Positions 16,506-21,967 of a stretch of DNA of 23,343 nt are shown here, piece after piece (position 1 is the stretch's first letter; the number at the start of each line of letters is the position of its first letter). The stretch comes from a virus, in IMG/VR virus record IMGVR_UViG_3300046792_000132, positions 1 through 23,343 of that record, one strand, 5' to 3'. A program made the position numbers and the translations under genes. The notes beneath the pieces are model-generated. The model did not search any database. It was not told the origin of the DNA and worked only from the letters and a program-made list of their open reading frames with translations.

Positions 16506-16574
16506 CATCCTGCAATAGTAGCCAACCTCCCACCACAATCAACTTCAGCCCATTCCTCACACAAAGGATACGTA

Positions 16575-16880
16575 ATGCTCACATTCCCCCCATTTCGGGA
16601 CGAGGTTCCGACCCCCGATCAAATCAAAACCGCTCGCAATGATTATGGTCTGACGCAAGCCGAAGCCGCATGGGTGATGGGCGTCGATCAACAAACCTGG
16701 CAATCGTGGGAGTCCGGGCGTGCGCCGATGCGCCCCGGCTTCTGGGATTATTGGCGCGTGAAGATGGCGCTGGCGACAAAGAAGCGGATCAATATCCAGA
16801 TTGAGTTCGAGGCGGCGAAGCTGGTGGCGTCCCGCACGGCAGCCGCGCCGAAGGCTTTGTGGGGGTCCAATGCCTCTTAG
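16575..16880 (+). CDS. Xre-like helix-turn-helix regulator (101 aa)
   Basis: Residues about 15-51 (QIKTARNDYGLTQAEAAWVM, then GVDQQTWQSWESGRA) form a helix-turn-helix of the Xre/Cro type with the usual LTQAEAA first helix and a WxxWExGR end. The rest (WRVKMALATKKRIN onward) is helical and may dimerise. ATG 16575 is preceded by AAAGGATACGTA; upstream in-frame starts lack such a site. A near-consensus promoter drives it. It is the only clear transcription-factor candidate in the window and lies just before the promoter at 17094 with its dyad, so it may be an early repressor or Cro-like switch. It lacks a peptidase or oligomerisation domain typical of CI-type repressors. Confidence 0.8.
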   Translation: MLTFPPFRDEVPTPDQIKTARNDYGLTQAEAAWVMGVDQQTWQSWESGRAPMRPGFWDYWRVKMALATKKRINIQIEFEAAKLVASRTAAAPKALWGSNAS

Positions 16881-17079
16881 GGTCTGGACGTGGGAGCGGG
16901 ACAAAAACGATGCCGCCCTGCATCGGCGGCGGACCAATCTGGAGCCTTGCTGGTTCTGCGGGGCCGACTGGTACACGCGAGAGTATGCCCGCGACGGCAC
17001 GCCTGTCGGCGTGTTCTGCGACCGGCGTTGTCTCCACCAGTGGGAGGCGGGCGCTCGCAACATCTACTCTAAAAAATAA
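16870..17079 (+). CDS. Four-cysteine zinc-finger protein (69 aa)
   Basis: Starts MPLRVWTWERDKNDAALHRR. Cysteines C27, C30, C50 and C54 (PCWFCG and VFCDRRCLHQW) form a likely zinc site of CxxC-x19-CxxxC spacing. It overlaps the end of the HTH gene by 11 bases in another frame. A G-run (GGGGG) precedes the ATG. The TAA stop leads into an AT-rich spacer with the next promoter. Function unknown; co-expression with the HTH regulator suggests a regulatory or DNA-binding job, inferred only from position. Confidence 0.7.
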   Translation: MPLRVWTWERDKNDAALHRRRTNLEPCWFCGADWYTREYARDGTPVGVFCDRRCLHQWEAGARNIYSKK

Positions 17080-17093
17080 TTCACTGGACCCCC

Positions 17094-17121
17094 TTGCAAT
17101 CCCCGTAAACTACTTTACAAT
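17094..17121 (+). promoter_or_regulatory. Promoter with embedded dyad for the early small-gene cassette
   Basis: TTGCAA (17094-17099) and TACAAT (17116-17121) are separated by 16 bases, a fair sigma70 promoter. Between and over the -10 lies GTAAA-CTAC-TTTAC (17105-17118), an inverted repeat; GTAAACTA here is identical to the left arm of the inverted repeat in the divergent control region. Repressor binding would block the promoter. AGGAGA at 17145-17150 then precedes the ATG at 17155. Confidence 0.62.
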
Positions 17122-17154
17122 GCACAACAGCAGCACCTAACAACAGGAGACACC

Positions 17155-17358
17155 ATGTACACCGACATAAACTTCAAGTCGAAGAAGGCACTCAAAGAGG
17201 CACTCGCGGCGGGCAAGCAACTCACCTGCTATTCACCGGGGCCGTTCCCCTGCCCCACCGAGGGCCGCGTCTCGCTGGAGGGGCCGCACTATCCCGAGGC
17301 GCACAAGTGGTACGCCAGTGCCACGCTCAAAAACGGCGTCATCGTAGAGGTGAAGTGA
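17155..17358 (+). CDS. Unknown small early protein (67 aa)
   Basis: Starts MYTDINFKSKKALKEALAAG and ends SATLKNGVIVEVK. A basic helical N-terminus is followed by QLTCYSPGPFPCPTEGRVSL and a strand-like end. AGGAGACACC directly precedes the ATG. It is the first gene behind the promoter at 17094-17121 and shares one base with the next start (TGATG). Short phage proteins of this make-up occur widely without known function. Confidence 0.72.
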   Translation: MYTDINFKSKKALKEALAAGKQLTCYSPGPFPCPTEGRVSLEGPHYPEAHKWYASATLKNGVIVEVK

Positions 17359-17561
17359 TGGCACACACATACGCATTCGTGCAACAGCTATGCCTGATCG
17401 GGGAGCAGTGGGAAACCGTGGGCGTGGAGGAAGGGACCACCGACTTTTTCCCGACTCGCGCCGAGGCACAGGCGGACCTGGACGACATGTTCGCCGGGAT
17501 GAAGGAACAAGGGATGGACTTCCGCAAGGGCGACTGGCGCATCCGCAGGGTGAAGCAATGA
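17358..17561 (+). CDS. Unknown small early protein (67 aa)
   Basis: Starts MAHTYAFVQQLCLIGEQWET, has an acidic helical middle (TRAEAQADLDDMFAGMKEQG) and ends DWRIRRVKQ. ATG 17358 overlaps the upstream stop as TGATG, and this decides the start over a longer upstream frame. Its stop overlaps the following start as ATGA. No motif recognised; it looks like a compact alpha/beta protein. Confidence 0.7.
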   Translation: MAHTYAFVQQLCLIGEQWETVGVEEGTTDFFPTRAEAQADLDDMFAGMKEQGMDFRKGDWRIRRVKQ

Positions 17562-18046
17562 GCCTCCAATGGGAGGACACTTCCACCGGTGGCGGATGCA
17601 CTGCATTGATCGCGTACCGGCGCGTGATGTACGTCATCACCTGTCCCGATGACCCGTCGACCCCGGAGCCGGGGGAGGCAGCCTACCTCGGCATCTACCC
17701 GCATCACGATACGTGGGGTCAGGGCGAGTCGCTGCATGAGCAGGAGTTCCCGAGCACCGAGGCGGCACAGGCGTTTGCCGAGGCGTACGTGGTCCCGGCC
17801 GCAGTGCCGGGATCGGTGGACGAGGCCCTGCGCCAATGCACGCTCGACCCCGCGCCGTTCCTCGCCAGCGACGTTCTCGCTGTCCCCGCCGACACTGTCG
17901 TCGGGCAGATGTGCGTGACGTGGTGGGTGTCATTCAGCAGCATGCTGGACTCTTTCACGCCTTATGGCATGGCGCTGGAGAATTCGACCGTGATCACGAT
18001 GGCGCAAGCCATTGCCCGCAACTGTGACATTGCATTGAGGGGATAG
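17558..18046 (+). CDS. Unknown early protein (162 aa)
   Basis: Starts MSLQWEDTSTGGGCTALIAY. It has a mixed first half with TCPDDPSTPEPGEAAYLGIY and an Ala-rich helical middle (STEAAQAFAEAYVV); the last third includes CVTWWVSFSSMLDSFTPY. No recognised domain and no clear membrane helix. ATG 17558 forms ATGA with the preceding stop. It is one of the longer genes in the cassette. Function not assignable. Confidence 0.68.
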   Translation: MSLQWEDTSTGGGCTALIAYRRVMYVITCPDDPSTPEPGEAAYLGIYPHHDTWGQGESLHEQEFPSTEAAQAFAEAYVVPAAVPGSVDEALRQCTLDPAPFLASDVLAVPADTVVGQMCVTWWVSFSSMLDSFTPYGMALENSTVITMAQAIARNCDIALRG

Positions 18047-18048
18047 GC

Positions 18049-18435
18049 ATGAGGCATCTAAAGCGGTTCGAGTTGATCTACGCCAATCATGACGGCGCGG
18101 GCGTGTCGGTGAACGTCTACTCGCCCTCCTACAACGATGGCGAGTTCATCCGGCAGTACGAGGACATGGACAAGGCGATTTACGCGTGCTGCCGCGAGGC
18201 CCAGGACCTCGACAACGCGCAGGCCATCGTGGACCTCGGCAACATCTACAGTCTGCCGTCGGTGACGCTGGTGGCCCGCCGGGAGGAGGCCACGCCCGAG
18301 GAGATTCAGGCCGCGCGGAGCAAGTACGGAAGTCACGAGGTCCAGGTCGACAATGACGCCGAGGTGTCCTCCACCGAGGATGGGGCGTGGGTGTCGGCAT
18401 GGGTGTGGGTCGACCGCGAACAGGTGGAGCAATGA
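18049..18435 (+). CDS. Unknown acidic early protein (128 aa)
   Basis: Starts MRHLKRFELIYANHDGAGVS and has a strand-rich first half, then a helical acidic segment (EEATPEEIQAARSKYGSHEV) and a Trp-rich end with AWVSAWVWVDREQVEQ. AGGGG lies a few bases before the ATG. It starts 2 bases after the previous stop and ends with an ATGA overlap into the next gene. No family recognised. Confidence 0.7.
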   Translation: MRHLKRFELIYANHDGAGVSVNVYSPSYNDGEFIRQYEDMDKAIYACCREAQDLDNAQAIVDLGNIYSLPSVTLVARREEATPEEIQAARSKYGSHEVQVDNDAEVSSTEDGAWVSAWVWVDREQVEQ

Positions 18436-18632
18436 GGCTCGGGCGGTGGGAGGTGGAGGCGGGCGATATCGTCACCATCAAGACGCCCACGGGTTGGCGC
18501 ACCGGACGCGTTTCGCCGTTGCTCATGTTCCCGTCGCATGTGGTGCTTAACTGCGGCGGGCCGCATGGCACGCCCGCGGTGGCGGATGAATGGAACATTG
18601 TCGAGGTGCGGATGCCGAGGTGGGGGAAATAA
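18432..18632 (+). CDS. Small beta-rich early protein (66 aa)
   Basis: Starts MRLGRWEVEAGDIVTIKTPT and continues GWRTGRVSPL; the alternating hydrophobic/charged pattern suggests a small beta-barrel (SH3- or KOW-like), which is inference. It ends EWNIVEVRMPRWGK. ATG 18432 overlaps the upstream stop as ATGA; its own stop overlaps the next start as TAATG. Function unknown. Confidence 0.68.
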   Translation: MRLGRWEVEAGDIVTIKTPTGWRTGRVSPLLMFPSHVVLNCGGPHGTPAVADEWNIVEVRMPRWGK

Positions 18633-18826
18633 TGAACGTGACCAACGAGAAACTCGAGAAAATCATCACCGACTTGATCGACCTGCGCGAGTGGGCCGAC
18701 GCCGACGTGGCCGCATTCGACGGGCAAACGGACTGGAACACGGCAGCCCTGCGCCGTCAGGCGTTCCGCCGCGCGACCGACATCCGCACCGCGCTCCTGA
18801 CACTGCAACGGGTGGAGGGACGATGA
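18632..18826 (+). CDS. Small helical early protein (64 aa)
   Basis: Starts MNVTNEKLEKIITDLIDLRE and ends IRTALLTLQRVEGR, with almost continuous amphipathic helix content. It may form a helical hairpin or dimer. ATG 18632 is in a TAATG junction, and the stop overlaps the next start as ATGA. No family recognised. Confidence 0.68.
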   Translation: MNVTNEKLEKIITDLIDLREWADADVAAFDGQTDWNTAALRRQAFRRATDIRTALLTLQRVEGR

Positions 18827-18960
18827 GAGACGATTACCAGCCATTCAAATTCCCCGACGCACGCCAGGTCGAGGACAAGGGCCATTCACTGGTCGCCGGA
18901 GTGGGACTCTTCGGCGCCTTCATCCTGTTGCTGCTGGTTCTTTTCGAGGTGTTCAAATGA
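18823..18960 (+). CDS. Single-span membrane microprotein (45 aa)
   Basis: Starts MRDDYQPFKFPDARQVEDKG, followed by SLVAGVGLFGAFILLLLVLF and EVFK: one C-terminal transmembrane helix with a soluble N-terminus. It is in frame with a longer upstream frame that runs through its neighbour and is rejected because ATG 18823 forms the ATGA junction. Early phage microproteins of this type can target host membrane functions; no specific role is shown. Confidence 0.65.
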   Translation: MRDDYQPFKFPDARQVEDKGHSLVAGVGLFGAFILLLLVLFEVFK

Positions 18961-19169
18961 CAACGCTAGCGACACTGAAACGGCACGCGCAACGCCTGAC
19001 CACCCGCCGGGGACACCGGATGCGCTGGGCGGGCAACTGCGGCGTCTGCCGCGACTGCCGGATGGACGTGCAGTTGCTGGTCCGCCCGCGCCCCAACGAG
19101 GTTGACATCAGCGGCCCCGCTATCGCACGCGAGTGCAACGCATGGGCCAAGGAGGAATCGACATGCTAG
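18957..19169 (+). CDS. Basic cysteine-containing early protein (70 aa)
   Basis: Starts MTTLATLKRHAQRLTTRRGH, strongly basic, then NCGVCRDCRM with C28, C31 and C34; further cysteines are C59 and C70 at the very end. A zinc site is possible but the spacing is irregular. ATG 18957 overlaps the previous stop as ATGA, and the end overlaps the next gene by 7 bases, which carries that gene's ribosome-binding site. Function unknown; nucleic acid binding would suit the charge. Confidence 0.68.
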   Translation: MTTLATLKRHAQRLTTRRGHRMRWAGNCGVCRDCRMDVQLLVRPRPNEVDISGPAIARECNAWAKEESTC

Positions 19170-19561
19170 CTGCTTGCCAGAACTGCGACTGGACCGGTTC
19201 CGAAATCTACGTCAAAACCGACATCCCGCACCTGTCGGAGCGCGTGGCTCCCGGTGAACCGATGCCGCTGGGCGAATGCCCGGAGTGCGGCGCACTGTGC
19301 CATCCGCAGTCCCCGCCGGTCACCCTCGACCTCGACCTGGTGCAGCGGCGCCTGATCGGGATCGGGTTTGGCTTCCATGAGGGGGTCGATGACGATGACC
19401 CGGATACGCTGGGCAAGTGGTGGTGGACGTGGCAGGGGCCTGGTGACCGCTGGGACATCGAGTGCGGGCAGTACTGCGACTCGCTCGAAGCGGCAGTGGT
19501 CGACGCGTTCGACCACGGGTTGATCAGCTACGCAATCGAGTGCGCGTCGGGGGAAGAATAA
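19163..19561 (+). CDS. Zinc-ribbon early protein (132 aa)
   Basis: The N-terminal 45 residues hold a zinc ribbon: CQNCDWTG (C5, C8) and ECPECGALC (C39, C42). The remainder is acidic with a WWWTWQGPGD segment and a helical end ISYAIECASGEE. ATG 19163 is preceded by AAGGAGGAATCGAC, one of the best ribosome-binding sites in the cassette, suggesting high expression. Its TAA overlaps the next ATG. The family is not recognised. Confidence 0.74.
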   Translation: MLAACQNCDWTGSEIYVKTDIPHLSERVAPGEPMPLGECPECGALCHPQSPPVTLDLDLVQRRLIGIGFGFHEGVDDDDPDTLGKWWWTWQGPGDRWDIECGQYCDSLEAAVVDAFDHGLISYAIECASGEE

Positions 19562-19728
19562 TGGACCGACAGTTTACAATCCGGCCGGAGCAGATGTATG
19601 CTGCCCCCACCCTGCAAGCGAAGTACGTCGAAGCCGTGGAGTTCCTGCGGCAGCAGACCCCATCGAGGTGGATCATGGACGCGCAGTCGGTGCGGCCGAC
19701 GTGGACGTGTCACCTGGAGGAGCAATGA
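19561..19728 (+). CDS. Small early protein (55 aa) with AGTTTACAA motif in its start
   Basis: Starts MDRQFTIRPEQMYAAPTLQA and ends TCHLEEQ; helical in the middle (YVEAVEFLRQQT). ATG 19561 forms TAATG with the upstream stop. The codons just after the start contain AGTTTACAAT (19571-19580), the sequence recurring in both control regions. Function unknown. Confidence 0.64.
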   Translation: MDRQFTIRPEQMYAAPTLQAKYVEAVEFLRQQTPSRWIMDAQSVRPTWTCHLEEQ

Positions 19729-19994
19729 GCCAGCACTACAGCGGCCCCAGCGAGGCCGAGATCTATGCCGACGACCACCGTCGGGACGATGACCGGGACG
19801 AGGCCGAGGACCGCGAGGCCAGCGACAGTCTCTGGGTAGAGGTCGAGGAGCGGGTCAACGACTTGCTCATCGAGTGCGGGCTCGAGGACACGCCACAGAA
19901 TCGCAATGAGTTGCGGGACCAGGCGTGGCAGGAGGTGACCGAGGCCATCGAGGAGGAGCGGTACAAGGAGATCGAGCGGAGGCGGGCGCCGTGA
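19725..19994 (+). CDS. Highly charged helical early protein (89 aa)
   Basis: Starts MSQHYSGPSEAEIYADDHRR followed by an Asp/Glu/Arg-rich run, then EVEERVNDLLIECGLEDTPQ and a C-terminal helix (EAIEEERYKEIERRRAP). Very acidic overall, with basic clusters at the end. ATG 19725 overlaps the previous stop as ATGA, and the stop overlaps the next start as GTGA. Similar low-complexity acidic phage proteins include DNA mimics and inhibitors, but nothing specific supports that here. Confidence 0.68.
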   Translation: MSQHYSGPSEAEIYADDHRRDDDRDEAEDREASDSLWVEVEERVNDLLIECGLEDTPQNRNELRDQAWQEVTEAIEEERYKEIERRRAP

Positions 19995-20116
19995 GCCTCC
20001 CCCCGGACCCGCGCAACACCGACTGGACGCGGGTGAGAGTCGTTGTGCTCTGTGTGCTCGCCCCGTGGCTCGCCGTTGGCGGGCTTTACCTTTTGTGGAG
20101 GGTGTTCAGTGGCTGA
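19991..20116 (+). CDS. Single-span membrane microprotein (41 aa)
   Basis: GTG start at 19991 (GTGA overlap). Starts MSLPPDPRNTDWTRVRVVVL and continues CVLAPWLAVGGLYLLW to end RVFSG: a soluble N-terminus followed by one C-terminal membrane helix. It overlaps the next gene by 8 bases, and its 3' end carries that gene's GGAGG. This is the third single-span microprotein of the plus-strand units in the window. Confidence 0.62.
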   Translation: MSLPPDPRNTDWTRVRVVVLCVLAPWLAVGGLYLLWRVFSG

Positions 20117-20741
20117 CCCGATGAAGTGGCAGTACGAAGAAGAACTCGCTTGGCAGTACGAAGAAGCACTCACCGCCCTGCGTGTGGAGAATGAGCGGTT
20201 GCGGAAGGATGTGATCTATCTCGGCAACCGGATCGCACAACTGCGCGGCATTTCTGGCGATGACGCCGCGCTAGGCAGCCAGCCCGAAGGAACCTGCGGT
20301 CAATGTCCGCATCCGAAGGAGTGCGCGGCGGCGAAGTGGTGTGACCGCAACGAGGCTATCCAGCCCGAAGGGTCGCAGGTAGCGCCGGGAGCCTATGTGC
20401 CGAAGGTTTCTGTGCGCGGAAACTCGACGTTGGTTGAGTACGTTCCAGAGGTAGCGCCGGGAGCGGATGAACTCACGACGTTGCGGAGGCGGTGGGCGTG
20501 GATTCGCGCGAAGGTTCGGCTGATGAACATCTACGGGCGGGGCCAGAACGTCTGGTACATCGACGGCCAAGAGCTTGCGCGGACAACTGGCGAGACAGAG
20601 TTTGAGGAAGCCGTAGACGCCGCCCTCCAATCCGAGCAACCGAAGGAAGGGGTGCGCCACCTGACCACGGACGAGCAGCAGATGCTCAAACGCGCCCTGT
20701 TCGCCTCGACCAAACGCATTGAGCCGAAGGAAGGGGGCTGA
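20109..20741 (+). CDS. Repeat-containing coiled-coil early protein (210 aa)
   Basis: GTG 20109 is preceded by GGAGGGTGTTCA and starts MADPMKW. Residues about 7-22 are two copies of WQYEEELA/WQYEEALT, then a coiled-coil stretch (LRVENERLRKDVIYLGNRIA). The middle has a cysteine cluster TCGQCPHPKECAAAKWCDR that may bind zinc, and two related QPEG / VAPGA repeats. The C-terminal 100 residues are charged and helical and end TKRIEPKEGG. No family recognised. The modular, repeat-built sequence suggests rapid evolution, perhaps as an adaptor protein. Confidence 0.7.
   Translation: MADPMKWQYEEELAWQYEEALTALRVENERLRKDVIYLGNRIAQLRGISGDDAALGSQPEGTCGQCPHPKECAAAKWCDRNEAIQPEGSQVAPGAYVPKVSVRGNSTLVEYVPEVAPGADELTTLRRRWAWIRAKVRLMNIYGRGQNVWYIDGQELARTTGETEFEEAVDAALQSEQPKEGVRHLTTDEQQMLKRALFASTKRIEPKEGG
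20127..20174 (+). repeat. 24-bp tandem repeat within the coiled-coil gene
   Basis: Two adjacent 24-base units (20127-20150 and 20151-20174) agree at 21 positions and encode an eight-residue repeat beginning WQYEE. A second in-frame repeat, 16 identical bases AGGTAGCGCCGGGAGC, occurs at 20377-20392 and 20449-20464. Both keep the reading frame. Confidence 0.85.
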
Positions 20742-20742
20742 C

Positions 20743-20982
20743 ATGACCTACGAGCGTGACGTGTATGCGGTGTTCGACGAGAGCGGAAGCGTGGTCGATG
20801 CGTGGAATGATCCTGACGCTGCCCGACGATCACTCGGACATGGGAACGCCTTCTATTGCCGCATGGTCGATGCACGGCGGCTGGAAGCAGCCGAACTCGC
20901 CTCCGAGCAGTACCGCTTCGCCCTGATGGAAGCCCGTGGCGTCATTTCAAAGGCCCTGCTCAATGAACCTCCGAAAGTTTGA
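20743..20982 (+). CDS. Unknown early protein (79 aa)
   Basis: Starts MTYERDVYAVFDESGSVVDA, a strand pair followed by a helical half (RRLEAAELASEQYRFALMEA) and NEPPKV. ATG 20743 is preceded by AAGGGGGCTGAC and starts one base after the preceding stop. It overlaps the HicA-like gene by 20 bases. No motif recognised. Confidence 0.7.
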   Translation: MTYERDVYAVFDESGSVVDAWNDPDAARRSLGHGNAFYCRMVDARRLEAAELASEQYRFALMEARGVISKALLNEPPKV

Positions 20983-21190
20983 CTCCCGACTACAACCGCT
21001 GCTACGGGCGGCGCTCGATGCGGGCTGCTCGATGCACCGGGGCGGCAACAATCACTACATACTGAAACTGCCGTCCGGTCGCAACCTGGTGTATGCCTGC
21101 ACCTCCCGCTCCAACAGCGGGATTCTGAACTCACTCACCCTTACCCGACGCACGCTGCGTGCCGAGGGGATACTCACGGAGCAGAAATGA
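20963..21190 (+). CDS. HicA-like small protein (75 aa)
   Basis: Residues 9-66 resemble the HicA double-stranded RNA-binding-like fold: an initial helix (LQPLLRAALDAGC), then HRGGNNHYILKLPSGRNLVY with H31 in the place of the HicA catalytic His of its GSHH-type motif, and a C-terminal helix LTLTRRTLRA. HicA proteins are mRNA interferases normally paired with HicB. No HicB-like gene follows, so this may be an orphan toxin-like or RNA-binding protein. The match is by eye and moderate. ATG 20963 was chosen over upstream in-frame starts because it follows AAAGG and keeps the compact fold; the stop overlaps the next start as ATGA. Confidence 0.62.
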   Translation: MNLRKFDSRLQPLLRAALDAGCSMHRGGNNHYILKLPSGRNLVYACTSRSNSGILNSLTLTRRTLRAEGILTEQK

Positions 21191-21378
21191 AAATTCCAGC
21201 ATCCACCGTAGCTGATGCCGTCCCCCTCGGACAGGCCCTCACCGTGCGCCAGGGAATCGCCCTGCAAATCTTCTGTGCGCTGACGGCCAACGGCACCCAC
21301 CCGTCGGTGGATCTTCGCGCCAAGCGATCCTGGGAGATGGCCGACCTGTGGATGGCGTCCGAAACGGAGAAGGGATGA
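21187..21378 (+). CDS. Unknown small early protein (63 aa)
   Basis: Starts MKIPASTVADAVPLGQALTV and has a helical centre around LTVRQGIALQIFCALTANGT, ending EMADLWMASETEKG. The LTVRQ ... A...A.L ... A..MAD pattern recalls a widespread group of short uncharacterised phage proteins (often LTLRDYFA...). ATG 21187 overlaps the previous stop as ATGA; the stop overlaps the HNH start as ATGA. Function unknown. Confidence 0.68.
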   Translation: MKIPASTVADAVPLGQALTVRQGIALQIFCALTANGTHPSVDLRAKRSWEMADLWMASETEKG

Positions 21379-21794
21379 AGGCCGAGGAATTCTGGTCCAA
21401 GGTCATGCAGCGCGGCCCCCACGATTGCTGGAACTGGACACGGGGCAGGACCTACAACGGGTTCGCCCGCCTCCACGCCGACGGCAAGCAGCGTTACGCG
21501 CGCGACATGGCGTGGTTCTTCACGCACGGCCGGTTGCCGCGCGGGTTCATCGTCCACACCTGCGGCAACCGCATGTGCTGCAATCCGGCGCACCTCTACG
21601 CCAGCGAGAAGGACACGCGGCCGTGGACCAGGTTCCGTGGCGGCGCGCACGCCAATGCGAAACTGACCGACGCGCAGGCGGCGGAAATTCGTAGCCGCTG
21701 GCAGAGGGGTGGGAAGCAGGTGCATCTGGCGAAGGAGTTCGGCGTCAGCCGCACGACGATTGCGCGGGTGGTGAACGAAGAGGGGTACAAATGA
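21375..21794 (+). CDS. HNH endonuclease with C-terminal helix-turn-helix (139 aa)
   Basis: The HNH_3-type core is at residues 18-75: CWNWTRG, YARDMAWFFTHG, then VHTCGNRMCCNPAHLY with H61, N70 and H73 as the predicted catalytic set and C63/C69 nearby. Residues about 97-134 (LTDAQAAEIRSRW ... FGVSRTTIARVVN) are a helix-turn-helix DNA-binding domain. This architecture is typical of free-standing phage homing endonucleases. It lies two genes before the polymerase gene, a common homing target, though no intron is visible. ATG 21375 is preceded by GGAGAAGGG and forms ATGA with the previous stop. Confidence 0.88.
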   Translation: MKAEEFWSKVMQRGPHDCWNWTRGRTYNGFARLHADGKQRYARDMAWFFTHGRLPRGFIVHTCGNRMCCNPAHLYASEKDTRPWTRFRGGAHANAKLTDAQAAEIRSRWQRGGKQVHLAKEFGVSRTTIARVVNEEGYK

Positions 21795-21967
21795 AGACGT
21801 GGAAGGAACGTCGCCGGTTCATGGAGGAGACTGAAGCGCAGGCGCGCATCGTGAGGTGGGAGCAGTGGTACGCCCACCTCAATCGCCCCATCACTGACGT
21901 CGCCATCGACCCTTCGTTCCTCGACCGGCTCCGCAGTTTCGACCCACCCAAGAACGAAGACAAATAA
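21791..21967 (+). CDS. Small charged helical protein (58 aa)
   Basis: Starts MKTWKERRRFMEETEAQARI and continues with VRWEQWYAHLNRP; it ends FDPPKNEDK. Mostly one long charged helix and a short loop region. GAGGGGTACAA precedes the ATG, which overlaps the HNH stop (ATGA); its TAA overlaps the polymerase ATG (TAATG). Function unknown; possibly a polymerase-linked accessory given strict translational coupling, which is inference. Confidence 0.68.
   Translation: MKTWKERRRFMEETEAQARIVRWEQWYAHLNRPITDVAIDPSFLDRLRSFDPPKNEDK

Larger units (their letters stand above)
16034..16574. other. AT-rich gene-free region
   Basis: These 541 bases contrast sharply with the GC-rich flanks. In order they hold the UUCG-loop hairpin (16041-16069), a direct repeat GATAGTTC (16063-16078), a hairpin ACTGTCGT/ATGACAGT (16090-16109), a dyad GTTTAG/CTAAAC (16123-16136), a palindrome GCACATGTGC (16371-16380), the (TA) tract at 16411-16435 and a strong promoter (16477-16505). 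AGTTTAC-like half-sites occur near 16106-16140 and 16262. The longest forward frame (16156-16314) has weak start signals and is not called. An origin, control region or recently acquired segment would all fit. Confidence 0.6.

Noticed and set aside
16351-16560. 69-codon minus-strand frame spanning the TA tract
   Set aside because: It encodes a run of Tyr-Ile from the dinucleotide repeat, is opposite to the local gene direction and overlaps the promoter of the HTH gene.
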